From contig CAJTFW010000003.1 in assembly GCA_910575445.1 (NCBI GenBank), forward strand, positions 124,001 through 188,000: 64,000 nt of DNA, given 5' to 3'. Shown in pieces: positions 18,658 to 27,171 of the stretch (positions are counted from its first letter, which is position 1; every line of letters begins with the position of its first letter). This DNA is from Lachnospiraceae bacterium (GTDB taxonomy: Bacteria > Bacillota > Clostridia > Lachnospirales > Lachnospiraceae). The notes under the pieces were generated by a model. The model was given only the letters and a program-made list of their open reading frames with translations. It was not told the origin of the DNA and made no database searches. Made by a program: the position numbers and the translations under genes.

Positions 18658-19509
18658 TTATATAACCATTCGGTTTTGGTTCCTCCACTCCCGCGGCGAC
18701 ACACCATAGATATTTTTAAACGCCCGCGAAAAATGCAGCTGGTTATCATACCCCACTGCATTTCCAATATCCCCTATAGAAAGTTTCGTCAGTTTTAAAA
18801 GCTCTGCGGCCTTCGTCATTCGGTAATTTAGTAAAAATTCCTGCGGTGTCTTACCAACCGCTTCTTTAAATATCTTTCCAAAATAGCTTCGATTCAATCC
18901 GCAGTTATCTGCAATATCTTCCACCGAAATATTATTTTGAAAATTCTGTTCAACATACGCCAAAGCCTCACGGATATAAAAATCCCGAAGCTTCCCAATC
19001 CGCGTAATTCTCATCGATGAGATAGAGCGGGTCATCGCATCCAAAAAAAGATAGAGATGCCCCATCAGATGAAAGGGTGTCATCTCTCCATGTTGTGCAA
19101 TATAGAGCATCTCCTGCATCATAATCTCGCGAAGGTCGCGGGAATGTGCATGATAGATAGGGGAATTTTGAGACAGTCCGGCAATCTCGATAACTTCTTT
19201 GACGCGAAGTCCGTCAAACTCTAACCAGACATATTCCCAGGGAAGTTCCTTGTCTGCAATGTATGTCGTAATTTGTTGAGGAAAAATCATAAACCCCTGT
19301 TTACTTTTCACCTGGTAGGTCTTGGTATTGCCAGAAGAATCATCTGCATATAATGTACCAGTGCCGGAGATTACATAGTGAAACAGAAAGTGCGTCCTAG
19401 CTGCCGGTCCAAAAGAATGAGAAGGAGCACAGCGCTCCCAACCGAATTGGTAGAGATTTAAGTCGACAAAATTTTCATTAGGAAATATAGAGAAAAGAAG
19501 ATCTTTCAT
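18658..19509 (-). CDS. AraC-family regulator of the adjacent sugar operon
   Basis: The 283-residue protein has a cupin-type sugar-sensing domain (THFLFHYVISGTGTLYADD, near residues 40-60) and a C-terminal AraC helix-turn-helix pair (about 180-275; ISVEDIADNCGLNRSYFGKIFKEAVGKTPQEFL and LSIGDIGNAVGYDNQLHFSRAFKNIYGVSPREW). It is divergent to an ABC transporter plus GH36 and GH13 genes, the usual layout for regulators of raffinose/melibiose-type operons. Confidence 0.88.
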   Translation of the reverse strand: MKDLLFSIFPNENFVDLNLYQFGWERCAPSHSFGPAARTHFLFHYVISGTGTLYADDSSGNTKTYQVKSKQGFMIFPQQITTYIADKELPWEYVWLEFDGLRVKEVIEIAGLSQNSPIYHAHSRDLREIMMQEMLYIAQHGEMTPFHLMGHLYLFLDAMTRSISSMRITRIGKLRDFYIREALAYVEQNFQNNISVEDIADNCGLNRSYFGKIFKEAVGKTPQEFLLNYRMTKAAELLKLTKLSIGDIGNAVGYDNQLHFSRAFKNIYGVSPREWRNQNRMVI

Positions 19510-19574
19510 GGTTGGATTCCTCCATTTCTAAAAGATGATTCGATGCAATTGCTTTATTTAGTATAACTGAAGAT

Positions 19575-19679
19575 ATACCAAAATGCTACATGAATTTTCA
19601 TATATGATGAAAAAACGGCATAATGGTATAAAAGTGGGAATAACAGGATATTTATAGACGTATTTTGGTATGTTATAAT
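19575..19679 (+). promoter_or_regulatory. Promoter and inverted operator pair before the sugar operon
   Basis: ATACCAAAAT (19575-19584) and its exact complement ATTTTGGTAT (19662-19671) lie about 87 bases apart in the divergent intergenic region. The second copy sits inside the spacer of a weak promoter, TTTATA (19651-19656) and TATAAT (19674-19679) with 17 bases between. This suggests control by the divergent AraC protein or a second regulator. Confidence 0.45.
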
Positions 19680-19732
19680 TTATTTACAAATAATTCAGTG
19701 CTACATCCAAACTAAGAAAGGAGCAAAATGGA

Positions 19733-21025
19733 ATGAGAAAGAGGGAAAAAATGTTAAGCCTTCTTCTGGCATGTACGATGCCCGCTTCGCTTTTTCTGAC
19801 TGGTTGCTCAGGCAATCAAGAAGAAGAAGGTAAAATCGTAATCGAGCTCGTACAGTACAAGCCGGAGGCAGTGGATGTGTTCAAACAACTGGAGGAAGAA
19901 TTCAACAGGACCCACGACGATATTCTCCTGAAGATTGATTCTCCTAATGATGCGATGACAATTATGAAGACCAGGTTTATCCGAGAGGACTATCCTGAGA
20001 TTCTGGGGATTGGCGGAGACATCAACTACTCTTATTTCATCGATGCTGGTATTCTTGCAGATGTATCCGATTATTCGGGACTTGCAGATATCAACCAGGG
20101 ATATAAAGATATCCTAGAAGGACTTGAATTTGTCCCAACCGAAGGAACTTATGGTGTGCCTTATGTGGCCAATGCAGCAGGCATTCTCTACAACCGTGAG
20201 ATGTTCAAAGAACATGGATGGGAAATTCCCACCACCTGGGAAGAGATGATTACACTTTGTGACACAATAAAAGGAGAAGGAATCCTTCCATTCTACTATG
20301 GATTTAAAGATACCTGGACTTGTCTGGCACCATGGAATTCCCTTGCCGTAGGTTTAGCACCTGCAGATGTATGTCAGCAGGTAAATGCAGGTAATGCAAA
20401 GTTTGCCGATGAGTATCGGGAAGTGGCAGAGAAAATTCAGACAATGGTAAGCTATGGAGAAGAAGGACCATTTGCCTATGGCTATAACGATGCCTGTACC
20501 GCATTTGCAAATGGAGAGTCTGCAATGTTTGCCATCGGAAGCTATGCCGTTCCACAGATTAAATCTGTAAATCCAGAGATGGATATCGACTCTTTTGTAA
20601 CACCTGGAAACAGTGACCCCGATGGAAATATCTTAAATTCTGGTGTAGACTTGCAGTTCTGTGTGACCCAATCCTGCATGGATGAAGGAAAGAGAGAGGC
20701 AGCTTATGAAGTATTGAACTTCCTGTTGGCAGATGAGAATGTGCAGATGTATCTAGACGACCAGAGTGCAGTGCCTTGTAAGAGTGGAGACTTTACTCTG
20801 GCTCCAAACCTCGATGGTATGAAGCAATATATTGTAGATGGTAAGATTGCCGATTATCAGGACCACTACTATCCGTCTGAGATGGCTGTGGATGCACAGA
20901 TTCAGACCTTCCTGATTGAGCAGGATATTGATGCATTCCTTACAAAATTCGATACAGACTGGGTAAGATACAATCGCGATATTATCCAGATGGTAAAAGA
21001 TTATAACAGCCAGAACGGCAATTAA
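19733..21025 (+). CDS. Sugar ABC transporter substrate-binding lipoprotein
   Basis: The 430-residue protein starts with a lipoprotein signal (MRKREKMLSLLLACTMPASLFLTGC, lipobox LTGC with Cys at residue 25) and continues as a family 1 extracellular solute-binding protein (IELVQYKPEAVDVFKQLEEEFN, YGVPYVANAAGILYNREMFKEHGWEIPTTWEEM). It should capture an oligosaccharide outside the cell for the two permeases that follow. No ATPase gene is present, so a shared MsmK-type ATPase elsewhere is expected. Given GH36 and GH13 neighbours, alpha-galactosides or sucrose-containing sugars are likely. Confidence 0.9.
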   Translation: MRKREKMLSLLLACTMPASLFLTGCSGNQEEEGKIVIELVQYKPEAVDVFKQLEEEFNRTHDDILLKIDSPNDAMTIMKTRFIREDYPEILGIGGDINYSYFIDAGILADVSDYSGLADINQGYKDILEGLEFVPTEGTYGVPYVANAAGILYNREMFKEHGWEIPTTWEEMITLCDTIKGEGILPFYYGFKDTWTCLAPWNSLAVGLAPADVCQQVNAGNAKFADEYREVAEKIQTMVSYGEEGPFAYGYNDACTAFANGESAMFAIGSYAVPQIKSVNPEMDIDSFVTPGNSDPDGNILNSGVDLQFCVTQSCMDEGKREAAYEVLNFLLADENVQMYLDDQSAVPCKSGDFTLAPNLDGMKQYIVDGKIADYQDHYYPSEMAVDAQIQTFLIEQDIDAFLTKFDTDWVRYNRDIIQMVKDYNSQNGN

Positions 21026-21048
21026 TAGAGGGAGAGGAGTGAAAAGAC

Positions 21049-21900
21049 ATGAAAAATGCGAATGACAGAAAAAGAACGTTTATGCTGATGACGATTCCGG
21101 TTGTTGCGCTGTTCTTTGCTTTTAACACACTGCCTTTGATCAAAGGTGTCATCTACAGCTTTACGAATTTTAGAGGATATGGTACATATGACTGGGTAGG
21201 TCTTCGAAACTATATTGACCTGTTTCAGGATGCCCGCGTAGGTAAATCCTATCTCTTTACGATTAAGATGGCAGTTGCAGCGACGATTGTGACTAATGTT
21301 ATCAGCCTTGTGCTTGCACTGGGACTTAACAGCAAGATTAAATTTAAGAGTACCTTAAGAGGTATGTACTTCGTTCCTAATATTTTAGGTGCTTTGGTAG
21401 TTGGTTATATTTTTAACTATTTCTTTACTTATATTATTCCGGCACTTTTCAATACGACAAGTATTCTTGCAAGCAGCACCTGGGCATGGGTAGGTATCGT
21501 GCTTGTCTGTGCATGGCAGGCGGTTGCTATGAACACGATTATCTATATCTCTGGTCTGTCAACGGTGCCAGAAGATGTCTATGAGGCAGGCTCTATTGAT
21601 GGTGCAACCGGATGGGAGAGATTTAAGAGCTTAACTTTCCCACTGATTATTCCGTTCTTCAGCATCAACATGGTATTGTCCGGCAAGAACTTTTTGATGG
21701 TATTTGACCAGATTATGGCATTGACCAAAGGTGGCCCTGCACAGAGTACGGAATCTATCTCCTTTTTGATTTACAACAATGGTATGGCTGGTGGACAGTT
21801 CGGTTTCCAGAGTGCGAACGCCGTCTTGTTCTTCGTCATCATTGTGGCATTTTCCGTAGCACAGCTTCAGTTTACAAGCAGTAAGGAGGAGCAGTTATAA
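21049..21900 (+). CDS. Sugar ABC transporter permease (MalF/UgpA type)
   Basis: The 283-residue protein has six predicted membrane helices, starting at TFMLMTIPVVALFFAFNTLPLI, and the cytoplasmic EAA loop EAGSIDGATGWERFKSLTFPLI that contacts the ATPase. It lies 23 bases after the binding protein and its stop overlaps the next start (TAATG). Confidence 0.9.
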   Translation: MKNANDRKRTFMLMTIPVVALFFAFNTLPLIKGVIYSFTNFRGYGTYDWVGLRNYIDLFQDARVGKSYLFTIKMAVAATIVTNVISLVLALGLNSKIKFKSTLRGMYFVPNILGALVVGYIFNYFFTYIIPALFNTTSILASSTWAWVGIVLVCAWQAVAMNTIIYISGLSTVPEDVYEAGSIDGATGWERFKSLTFPLIIPFFSINMVLSGKNFLMVFDQIMALTKGGPAQSTESISFLIYNNGMAGGQFGFQSANAVLFFVIIVAFSVAQLQFTSSKEEQL

Positions 21901-22745
21901 TGAATGATGTGAAAGTAAAAGAAAGATATAACATGCCTGTTACGATTCTGCTAATCTGCGGATTGATAACGATTATATTTCCACTGTATATGACCATTGT
22001 CATTGCATTTAAGCAGCCGTCTGAGATGACCAACAGCATTGCCGGGATTTTATCTCTGCCAAAGACCTGGAGCTTTGCAAACTTTGCAGAGGCAATGCGT
22101 GTGACAGATTTCTGGAATTCTCTTAGAAACAGTCTTCTGATTACCGGTGTTACGGTAGCACTTTCCATCCTGCTTCACTCGATGGTAGGCTATGCAATCG
22201 GTAGAAACAAAGCAAAAAATAAATGGTACAACTTAGCCTATCTATATATTGTAAGTGGTATGTTCGTACCATTTGCAATCCTGATGATGCCTTTAGTAAA
22301 ACAGACTGCTCAGTGGGGAATTGCAAATATTGTTGGCGTTATTATCTGTTATGTGGTATTCTATATGCCGATGAACTTGATGCTGTACTCTGGTTATCTG
22401 GTAAATATTCCAATAGCGCTTGAAGAAGCAGCAAGAGTGGATGGCGCAAGCACTTGGACAACTTACTGGAAGATTATCTTTCCAATTATGAAACCGATGC
22501 ATGCAACCGTTGCTGTTATCACAGCACTGAGCGTATGGAATGACGTTATGACCCCACTTGTTATTATGTCAGGAAGCGGGCTTAACACACTGCCACTGGC
22601 ACAGATGTCCTTCCAGACACAATTCGGTACCAATTACAACTTAGCATTTGCTTCTTATCTGTTGGCTCTTTTGCCACTTCTGATATTCTATATCATCTGT
22701 CAGAAGCAGATACTAAATGGCGTAGTAAACGGCGCGGTAAAATAA
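21900..22745 (+). CDS. Sugar ABC transporter permease (MalG/UgpE type)
   Basis: The 281-residue second permease half has six helices and the EAA loop EEAARVDGASTWTTYWKIIFPIM. It is translationally coupled to the first permease and forms the channel with it. Confidence 0.9.
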   Translation: MNDVKVKERYNMPVTILLICGLITIIFPLYMTIVIAFKQPSEMTNSIAGILSLPKTWSFANFAEAMRVTDFWNSLRNSLLITGVTVALSILLHSMVGYAIGRNKAKNKWYNLAYLYIVSGMFVPFAILMMPLVKQTAQWGIANIVGVIICYVVFYMPMNLMLYSGYLVNIPIALEEAARVDGASTWTTYWKIIFPIMKPMHATVAVITALSVWNDVMTPLVIMSGSGLNTLPLAQMSFQTQFGTNYNLAFASYLLALLPLLIFYIICQKQILNGVVNGAVK

Positions 22746-22772
22746 AATCAAGAATCATCAAAATAGCCATGC

Positions 22773-22812
22773 ACGGGTATTGGATTTTATCTGATACCCG
22801 TACAGGCCTTTT
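22773..22812 (+). terminator. Weak terminator or attenuator between transporter and hydrolase genes
   Basis: ACGGGTAT (22773-22780) pairs with ATACCCGT (22794-22801). The T-run starts seven bases later, so partial read-through to the GH36 gene is expected, giving more transporter than enzyme. Confidence 0.5.
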
Positions 22813-22854
22813 TATACTTAATATCCGAAATATGGCAAAAGGAAAGGAAAAAAC

Positions 22855-25047
22855 ATGAGTATTATCTTTGCAGAAAAAGACAAAACCTTTACCTTACACA
22901 CCAAAGATACGACTTATCAGATGAAAGTAGATGATTACGGATTTCTTTTACATCTCTACTATGGGCGTAAGACCAATGGGTGTATGGATTATCTTCTGCA
23001 CTATTTAGACCGTGGATTTTCAGGCAATCCATATGATGTAGGGTTAGACCGTACGTATTCGATGGATGTGCTGCCACAAGAATTACCCTGTCAGGGGAAT
23101 GGAGATTATCGAAATCTGGCAATGGTTCTTCGACATGCAGATGGCTCTTATGAATCGGATTTTCGTTACAAAGGCTATCAGATTGTAGATGGAAAATACC
23201 AGCTGCCAGGGTTGCCAGCAGTCTATGCAGCACAGGAGGAAGCACAGACACTTAAGATTTTGTTAGAAGACCAGGTGTCCAAAGTGCAGATTACCCTTTT
23301 GTACGGCGTGCTTCCAGAGCAAAATATCATTACCAGAAGTGCAGTGATACAGAACTTAGGCGATGGAAAAATCTATCTAGAGAAAGCACAGGCTGCGTGT
23401 CTAGACTGGCTGTCTGGAGATTATGACCTTATTAGCTTCTATGGTCGTCATGCCATGGAGAGAAACTGTCAGCGCATGGAAATAAAACATGGAACCCAGG
23501 TAATAGGAAGCAGAAGAGGAACTTCTAGCCATCAGTATAATCCAATGATGATTGTTGCAGAGCACGAGGCAAGTGAAGATGCAGGAAGCTGTTATGCGAT
23601 GTCTTTGGTGTACAGTGGCAACTTTAAAGGAGAAGCATCCAAAGACCAGTTTGGCCAGACCCGTGCGCTTTTAGGACTGTCAGATGAACTGTTTTCCTAT
23701 CCGCTGGCATCAGAGGAGAGCTTCTATGTGCCGGAAGTAATACTAAGCTACAGTAATACTGGGCTTGCAAAGCTGTCTCAAAATCTCCATCAGTGTCTGA
23801 GAAAACATGTATGCAGAGGAAAATACAGAGATAGTGTCCGCCCGGTTCTTCTGAACAGCTGGGAGGCTTCGTATTTTGAATTTAACGGAGAATCCATCTA
23901 TCAACTGGCAAAACAGGCAGCAGATTTAGGTGTTGAGATGTTAGTGATGGACGATGGATGGTTTGGCAAGAGAAATGATGACAACAGCGGTCTTGGAGAC
24001 TGGTTTGTGAATGAGGAGAAGCTAGGAGAATCGCTTGGCAGCCTGATTGAAAGAATCCGTGGTCTTGGATTGAAATTTGGTATCTGGATAGAGCCTGAAT
24101 GTATTAATGAAGATAGCTGTCTGTATCAAAAACATCCCGACTGGGTGTTATCCGTGCCAGGACGCAATCCAGTACGGGCAAGAAATCAATTAGTGCTTGA
24201 TTTTTCCAGAAAAGATGTTGTAGACTATATCTTTGAGAAAATATGTGCGGTCTTGGACCAGGGCAAGATTGAATATATCAAATGGGATATGAATCGAAGC
24301 CTTTCGGACTGCTTCTCCAGACAGGCAACAGACCAGGGAAGAGTCTGCTATGACTATGTACTGGGTCTGTATGATTTCTTAGAGCGGATTTGCCAGAGAT
24401 ACCCCGATGTGCTCTTAGAGGGCTGTAGCGGTGGCGGCGGACGCTTTGATGCCGGGATGCTCTACTATACGCCACAGATTTGGTGCAGCGACAATACGGA
24501 TGCGATTGACAGGCTTCAGATTCAATATGGGACTTCCTTTGGCTATCCGGCATCTAGTGTTGGCTCTCATGTATCGGCAGTGCCCAATCATCAGACCGGG
24601 CGTGTAACGCCACTTCGCACCAGAGGAATTGTGGCGATGGCTGGAACCTTTGGCTATGAATTAAATCCAGGAAGCCTTATGGATTTTGAAAAAGAGCAGG
24701 TAAAAGAGCAGATTCGAGAATACAAACAGTATGCCAGATTGATACAAGATGGTCTATATTATCGACTGACAGACCCTACAAGACAACCAGTAGGTGCATG
24801 GGAATTTGTTGCAGAGGATGGTTCTGAGGTACTGTTTAGTGCCGTGATGCAGGAGATTCATGGAAATATGCCTGTGACCTATGTGCGGATGAAAGGACTT
24901 CCTTCTGGAAACTTATATCAGGAAGTACATACAGGAAAAGTCTATGCATCGGATGCGTTGATGGAGGTAGGTGTACCACTGCCAGAACAGATGGGAGAGT
25001 ACCGGGCATATCAAATGTGGTTTCGGAGGATAGAAGATGAAGACTGA
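22855..25047 (+). CDS. GH36 alpha-galactosidase
   Basis: The 730-residue protein is the normal length for clostridial GH36 (AgaR/RafA type). Key motifs are the MDDGWFGKRNDD loop at about 363, the nucleophile segment IKWDMNRSLSD at about 473, and the acid/base region CSGGGGRFDAGMLYYTPQIWCSDNTDA at about 525-550. It has no signal peptide, so it hydrolyses imported alpha-galactosides such as raffinose or melibiose in the cytoplasm. The start has a strong AAAGGAAAGG site; the gene overlaps the following GH13 gene by 11 bases. Confidence 0.92.
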   Translation: MSIIFAEKDKTFTLHTKDTTYQMKVDDYGFLLHLYYGRKTNGCMDYLLHYLDRGFSGNPYDVGLDRTYSMDVLPQELPCQGNGDYRNLAMVLRHADGSYESDFRYKGYQIVDGKYQLPGLPAVYAAQEEAQTLKILLEDQVSKVQITLLYGVLPEQNIITRSAVIQNLGDGKIYLEKAQAACLDWLSGDYDLISFYGRHAMERNCQRMEIKHGTQVIGSRRGTSSHQYNPMMIVAEHEASEDAGSCYAMSLVYSGNFKGEASKDQFGQTRALLGLSDELFSYPLASEESFYVPEVILSYSNTGLAKLSQNLHQCLRKHVCRGKYRDSVRPVLLNSWEASYFEFNGESIYQLAKQAADLGVEMLVMDDGWFGKRNDDNSGLGDWFVNEEKLGESLGSLIERIRGLGLKFGIWIEPECINEDSCLYQKHPDWVLSVPGRNPVRARNQLVLDFSRKDVVDYIFEKICAVLDQGKIEYIKWDMNRSLSDCFSRQATDQGRVCYDYVLGLYDFLERICQRYPDVLLEGCSGGGGRFDAGMLYYTPQIWCSDNTDAIDRLQIQYGTSFGYPASSVGSHVSAVPNHQTGRVTPLRTRGIVAMAGTFGYELNPGSLMDFEKEQVKEQIREYKQYARLIQDGLYYRLTDPTRQPVGAWEFVAEDGSEVLFSAVMQEIHGNMPVTYVRMKGLPSGNLYQEVHTGKVYASDALMEVGVPLPEQMGEYRAYQMWFRRIEDED

Positions 25048-26872
25048 AGAATTATTTAAAAAGCGGCTAGAAAGACATCACGATGAGCTACGTTGGCTCT
25101 ATATGGAATTATATAATAATGGAGATATGTTCGCAGAACTTTGCGATAAGATGCGGACATTTGCAGTAGAGCGGGATACCGACCTTTTAGCAATGGACAA
25201 AGAGCGGGAAGCAAATCCTACATGGTTTCGCGGAAATGATATGCTTGGCATGATGCTATATATTGACAACTTTGCCGGGAATCTAAAAGGTGTAAAAGAG
25301 AAGCTTTCCTATCTGTCTTCTTGTAACGTAAACTGCATTCATCTGATGCCCTTTTTAGAGTCACCCAAAGGGCGCTCTGACGGCGGCTATGCTGTGGCAG
25401 ATTTTCGCAAAGTACAGCCAGAGCTTGGAAAGATGGAGGATTTAAAAGACTTAGCGAGGGCCTGCCACAAGAAACATATCAATCTGTGTATGGATTTTGT
25501 AATGAACCATACCTCAGAGGACCACGAGTGGGCAAAAAAAGCAAGAGAAGGCGACGGAGAATATATGAGTCGCTATTTCTTCTATGACAATCCTGCAATT
25601 CCAACAGAGTATGACAGAACGGTACCACAGGTCTTTCCAACGACAGCACCAGGAAATTTTACATATCTAGACAAGATGGGCTATTATGTAATGACTACAT
25701 TTTATCCCTATCAGTGGGATTTAAACTATAAAAATCCCAGAGTCTTCAATGAGATGATGTACAATTTTCTCTATCTGGCCAATCAGGGAATGGATATTAT
25801 CCGAATTGATGCGGTGCCTTACATCTGGAAGGAACTCGGAACCCAGTGCAGAAATCTGCCGCAGGTACATACGATTGTACGTATGATGCGTATGATTTGC
25901 GAGATAGTCTGTCCAAGTGTATTGCTGCTTGGCGAAGTGGTGATGGAGCCTGAGAAAGTGGTGCCATACTTTGGCACAGTCGAGAAGCCAGAGTGCCATA
26001 TGCTCTATAATGTCACCACGATGGCAACCACCTGGCATAGCGTGGCTTCTAGGGATATAAGACTTCTAAAGAAACAGATGGACATTGTAAACAGTCTGCC
26101 CAAAGACTATCTGTTCCTGAATTATCTGCGCTGCCACGATGATATCGGATGGGGTCTTGACTACGCGACATTAAAAGACTGGGGAATGAGAGAAGTCGAG
26201 CACAAACGTTTCCTAAATCAATATTTTACCGGAAAATATGAAGGCAGTGTCAGCAGAGGAGAACTCTACAACGACGACCCAGTGACCCAGGATGCAAGAT
26301 TCTGCGGAACCACAGCTTCGATGTGTGGCGTAGAAAGTGCCTTAGAGCGCGGAGATGAAAATAGTTTGTCAGCAGCTATCCGGCAAGACCTGATGCTACA
26401 TGCCTATATGCTGACACAATCCGGGATTCCTATGCTCTACAGCGGAGATGAGATTGGACAGCTAAACGACGCTTCCTACAAAGAAGATGCCGCCAAGAAA
26501 GAAGATTCCCGCTATCTTCACCGCGGAAAATTCAAGTGGGACCTGGCATCGAAAAAAGATAAAAAAGGAACACTAGAAGAGAGAATCTTCTCAGGGCTTG
26601 CAAAGCTAGAGCAGATACGACGCAGCAGAGATGTCTTTAAAAGCGATGCAGCAGTCTATACCTATGATGTCAAAGATGATTCCATCTTGTGTATTCTAAG
26701 AGAAAATGAAAAAGAGCGCTTTATTGCTATCTTTAACTTCTCCGACGAAGCAAAGACCGCATGGATGGAAGAATCCGGGACATATGAAAATCTGATGACT
26801 GGCGAGAAGCTAGAGCTTGTCAACCTGACCGTGCAGGGACATGATTTTGTGTGGGCGAGTAAGATAAAATAG
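25037..26872 (+). CDS. GH13 amylosucrase-like alpha-glucan enzyme
   Basis: The 611-residue protein resembles amylosucrases and related GH13 subfamily 4 enzymes: an N-terminal helical region (residues 1-85), then the barrel with CMDFVMNHTSEDHEWA, the nucleophile IIRIDAVPYIW, the acid/base LLGEVVMEP, and NYLRCHDDIGWGLDY for the third catalytic Asp. In an operon with alpha-galactosidase it probably acts on sucrose released from raffinose, by hydrolysis or glucosyl transfer; a sucrose phosphorylase-like role is less likely from the HDDIGW motif. Cytoplasmic. Confidence 0.82.
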   Translation: MKTEELFKKRLERHHDELRWLYMELYNNGDMFAELCDKMRTFAVERDTDLLAMDKEREANPTWFRGNDMLGMMLYIDNFAGNLKGVKEKLSYLSSCNVNCIHLMPFLESPKGRSDGGYAVADFRKVQPELGKMEDLKDLARACHKKHINLCMDFVMNHTSEDHEWAKKAREGDGEYMSRYFFYDNPAIPTEYDRTVPQVFPTTAPGNFTYLDKMGYYVMTTFYPYQWDLNYKNPRVFNEMMYNFLYLANQGMDIIRIDAVPYIWKELGTQCRNLPQVHTIVRMMRMICEIVCPSVLLLGEVVMEPEKVVPYFGTVEKPECHMLYNVTTMATTWHSVASRDIRLLKKQMDIVNSLPKDYLFLNYLRCHDDIGWGLDYATLKDWGMREVEHKRFLNQYFTGKYEGSVSRGELYNDDPVTQDARFCGTTASMCGVESALERGDENSLSAAIRQDLMLHAYMLTQSGIPMLYSGDEIGQLNDASYKEDAAKKEDSRYLHRGKFKWDLASKKDKKGTLEERIFSGLAKLEQIRRSRDVFKSDAAVYTYDVKDDSILCILRENEKERFIAIFNFSDEAKTAWMEESGTYENLMTGEKLELVNLTVQGHDFVWASKIK

Positions 26873-26878
26873 GGATTA

Positions 26879-26922
26879 AAAAAGCAGAGTTGACGCTTAG
26901 AAGGGCGTTCACTCTGCTTTTT
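26879..26922 (+). terminator. Intrinsic terminator of the sugar operon
   Basis: AAAGCAGAGT (26881-26890) pairs with ACTCTGCTTT (26911-26920), with an inner GACGC/GGCGT stem and a T-run. Confidence 0.85.
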
Positions 26923-27009
26923 CCGTAATTTTTTTACGGGGAATGGTTGTGAGAGGAGAAGGGATTGGTTATATTGTAATTATTAACAGGCAAGAGAGGA
27001 TGAATAGAT

Positions 27010-27138
27010 ATGCTGAAAAGATTTACAGTAAAGAACTATAAAAGTTTTAAAGACTCTATCTGTATTGATTTTGAAAAGATTGCAGGGTATCAGTTTAACA
27101 AGATTTATTTGTGGCAGAGTATCAGTTTGATTTGGTGA
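27010..27138 (+). pseudogene. 5' scar of an AAA-family (AAA_15/21-like) ATPase gene
   Basis: The 42-residue frame starts MLKRFTVKNYKSFKDSICID and FEKIAGYQFN, the conserved N-terminus of AAA_15-type ATPases found in abortive-infection and OLD-like systems. It then loses frame; a neighbouring frame reads QDLFVAEYQFDLVIDGTV and stops. The Walker motifs and the rest of the roughly 400-residue protein are gone, so this is a deletion scar. It sits directly in front of another ATPase gene. Confidence 0.6.
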
Positions 27139-27171
27139 TAGATGGAACGGTTTAGGGAGAGGAGGAAAAGC

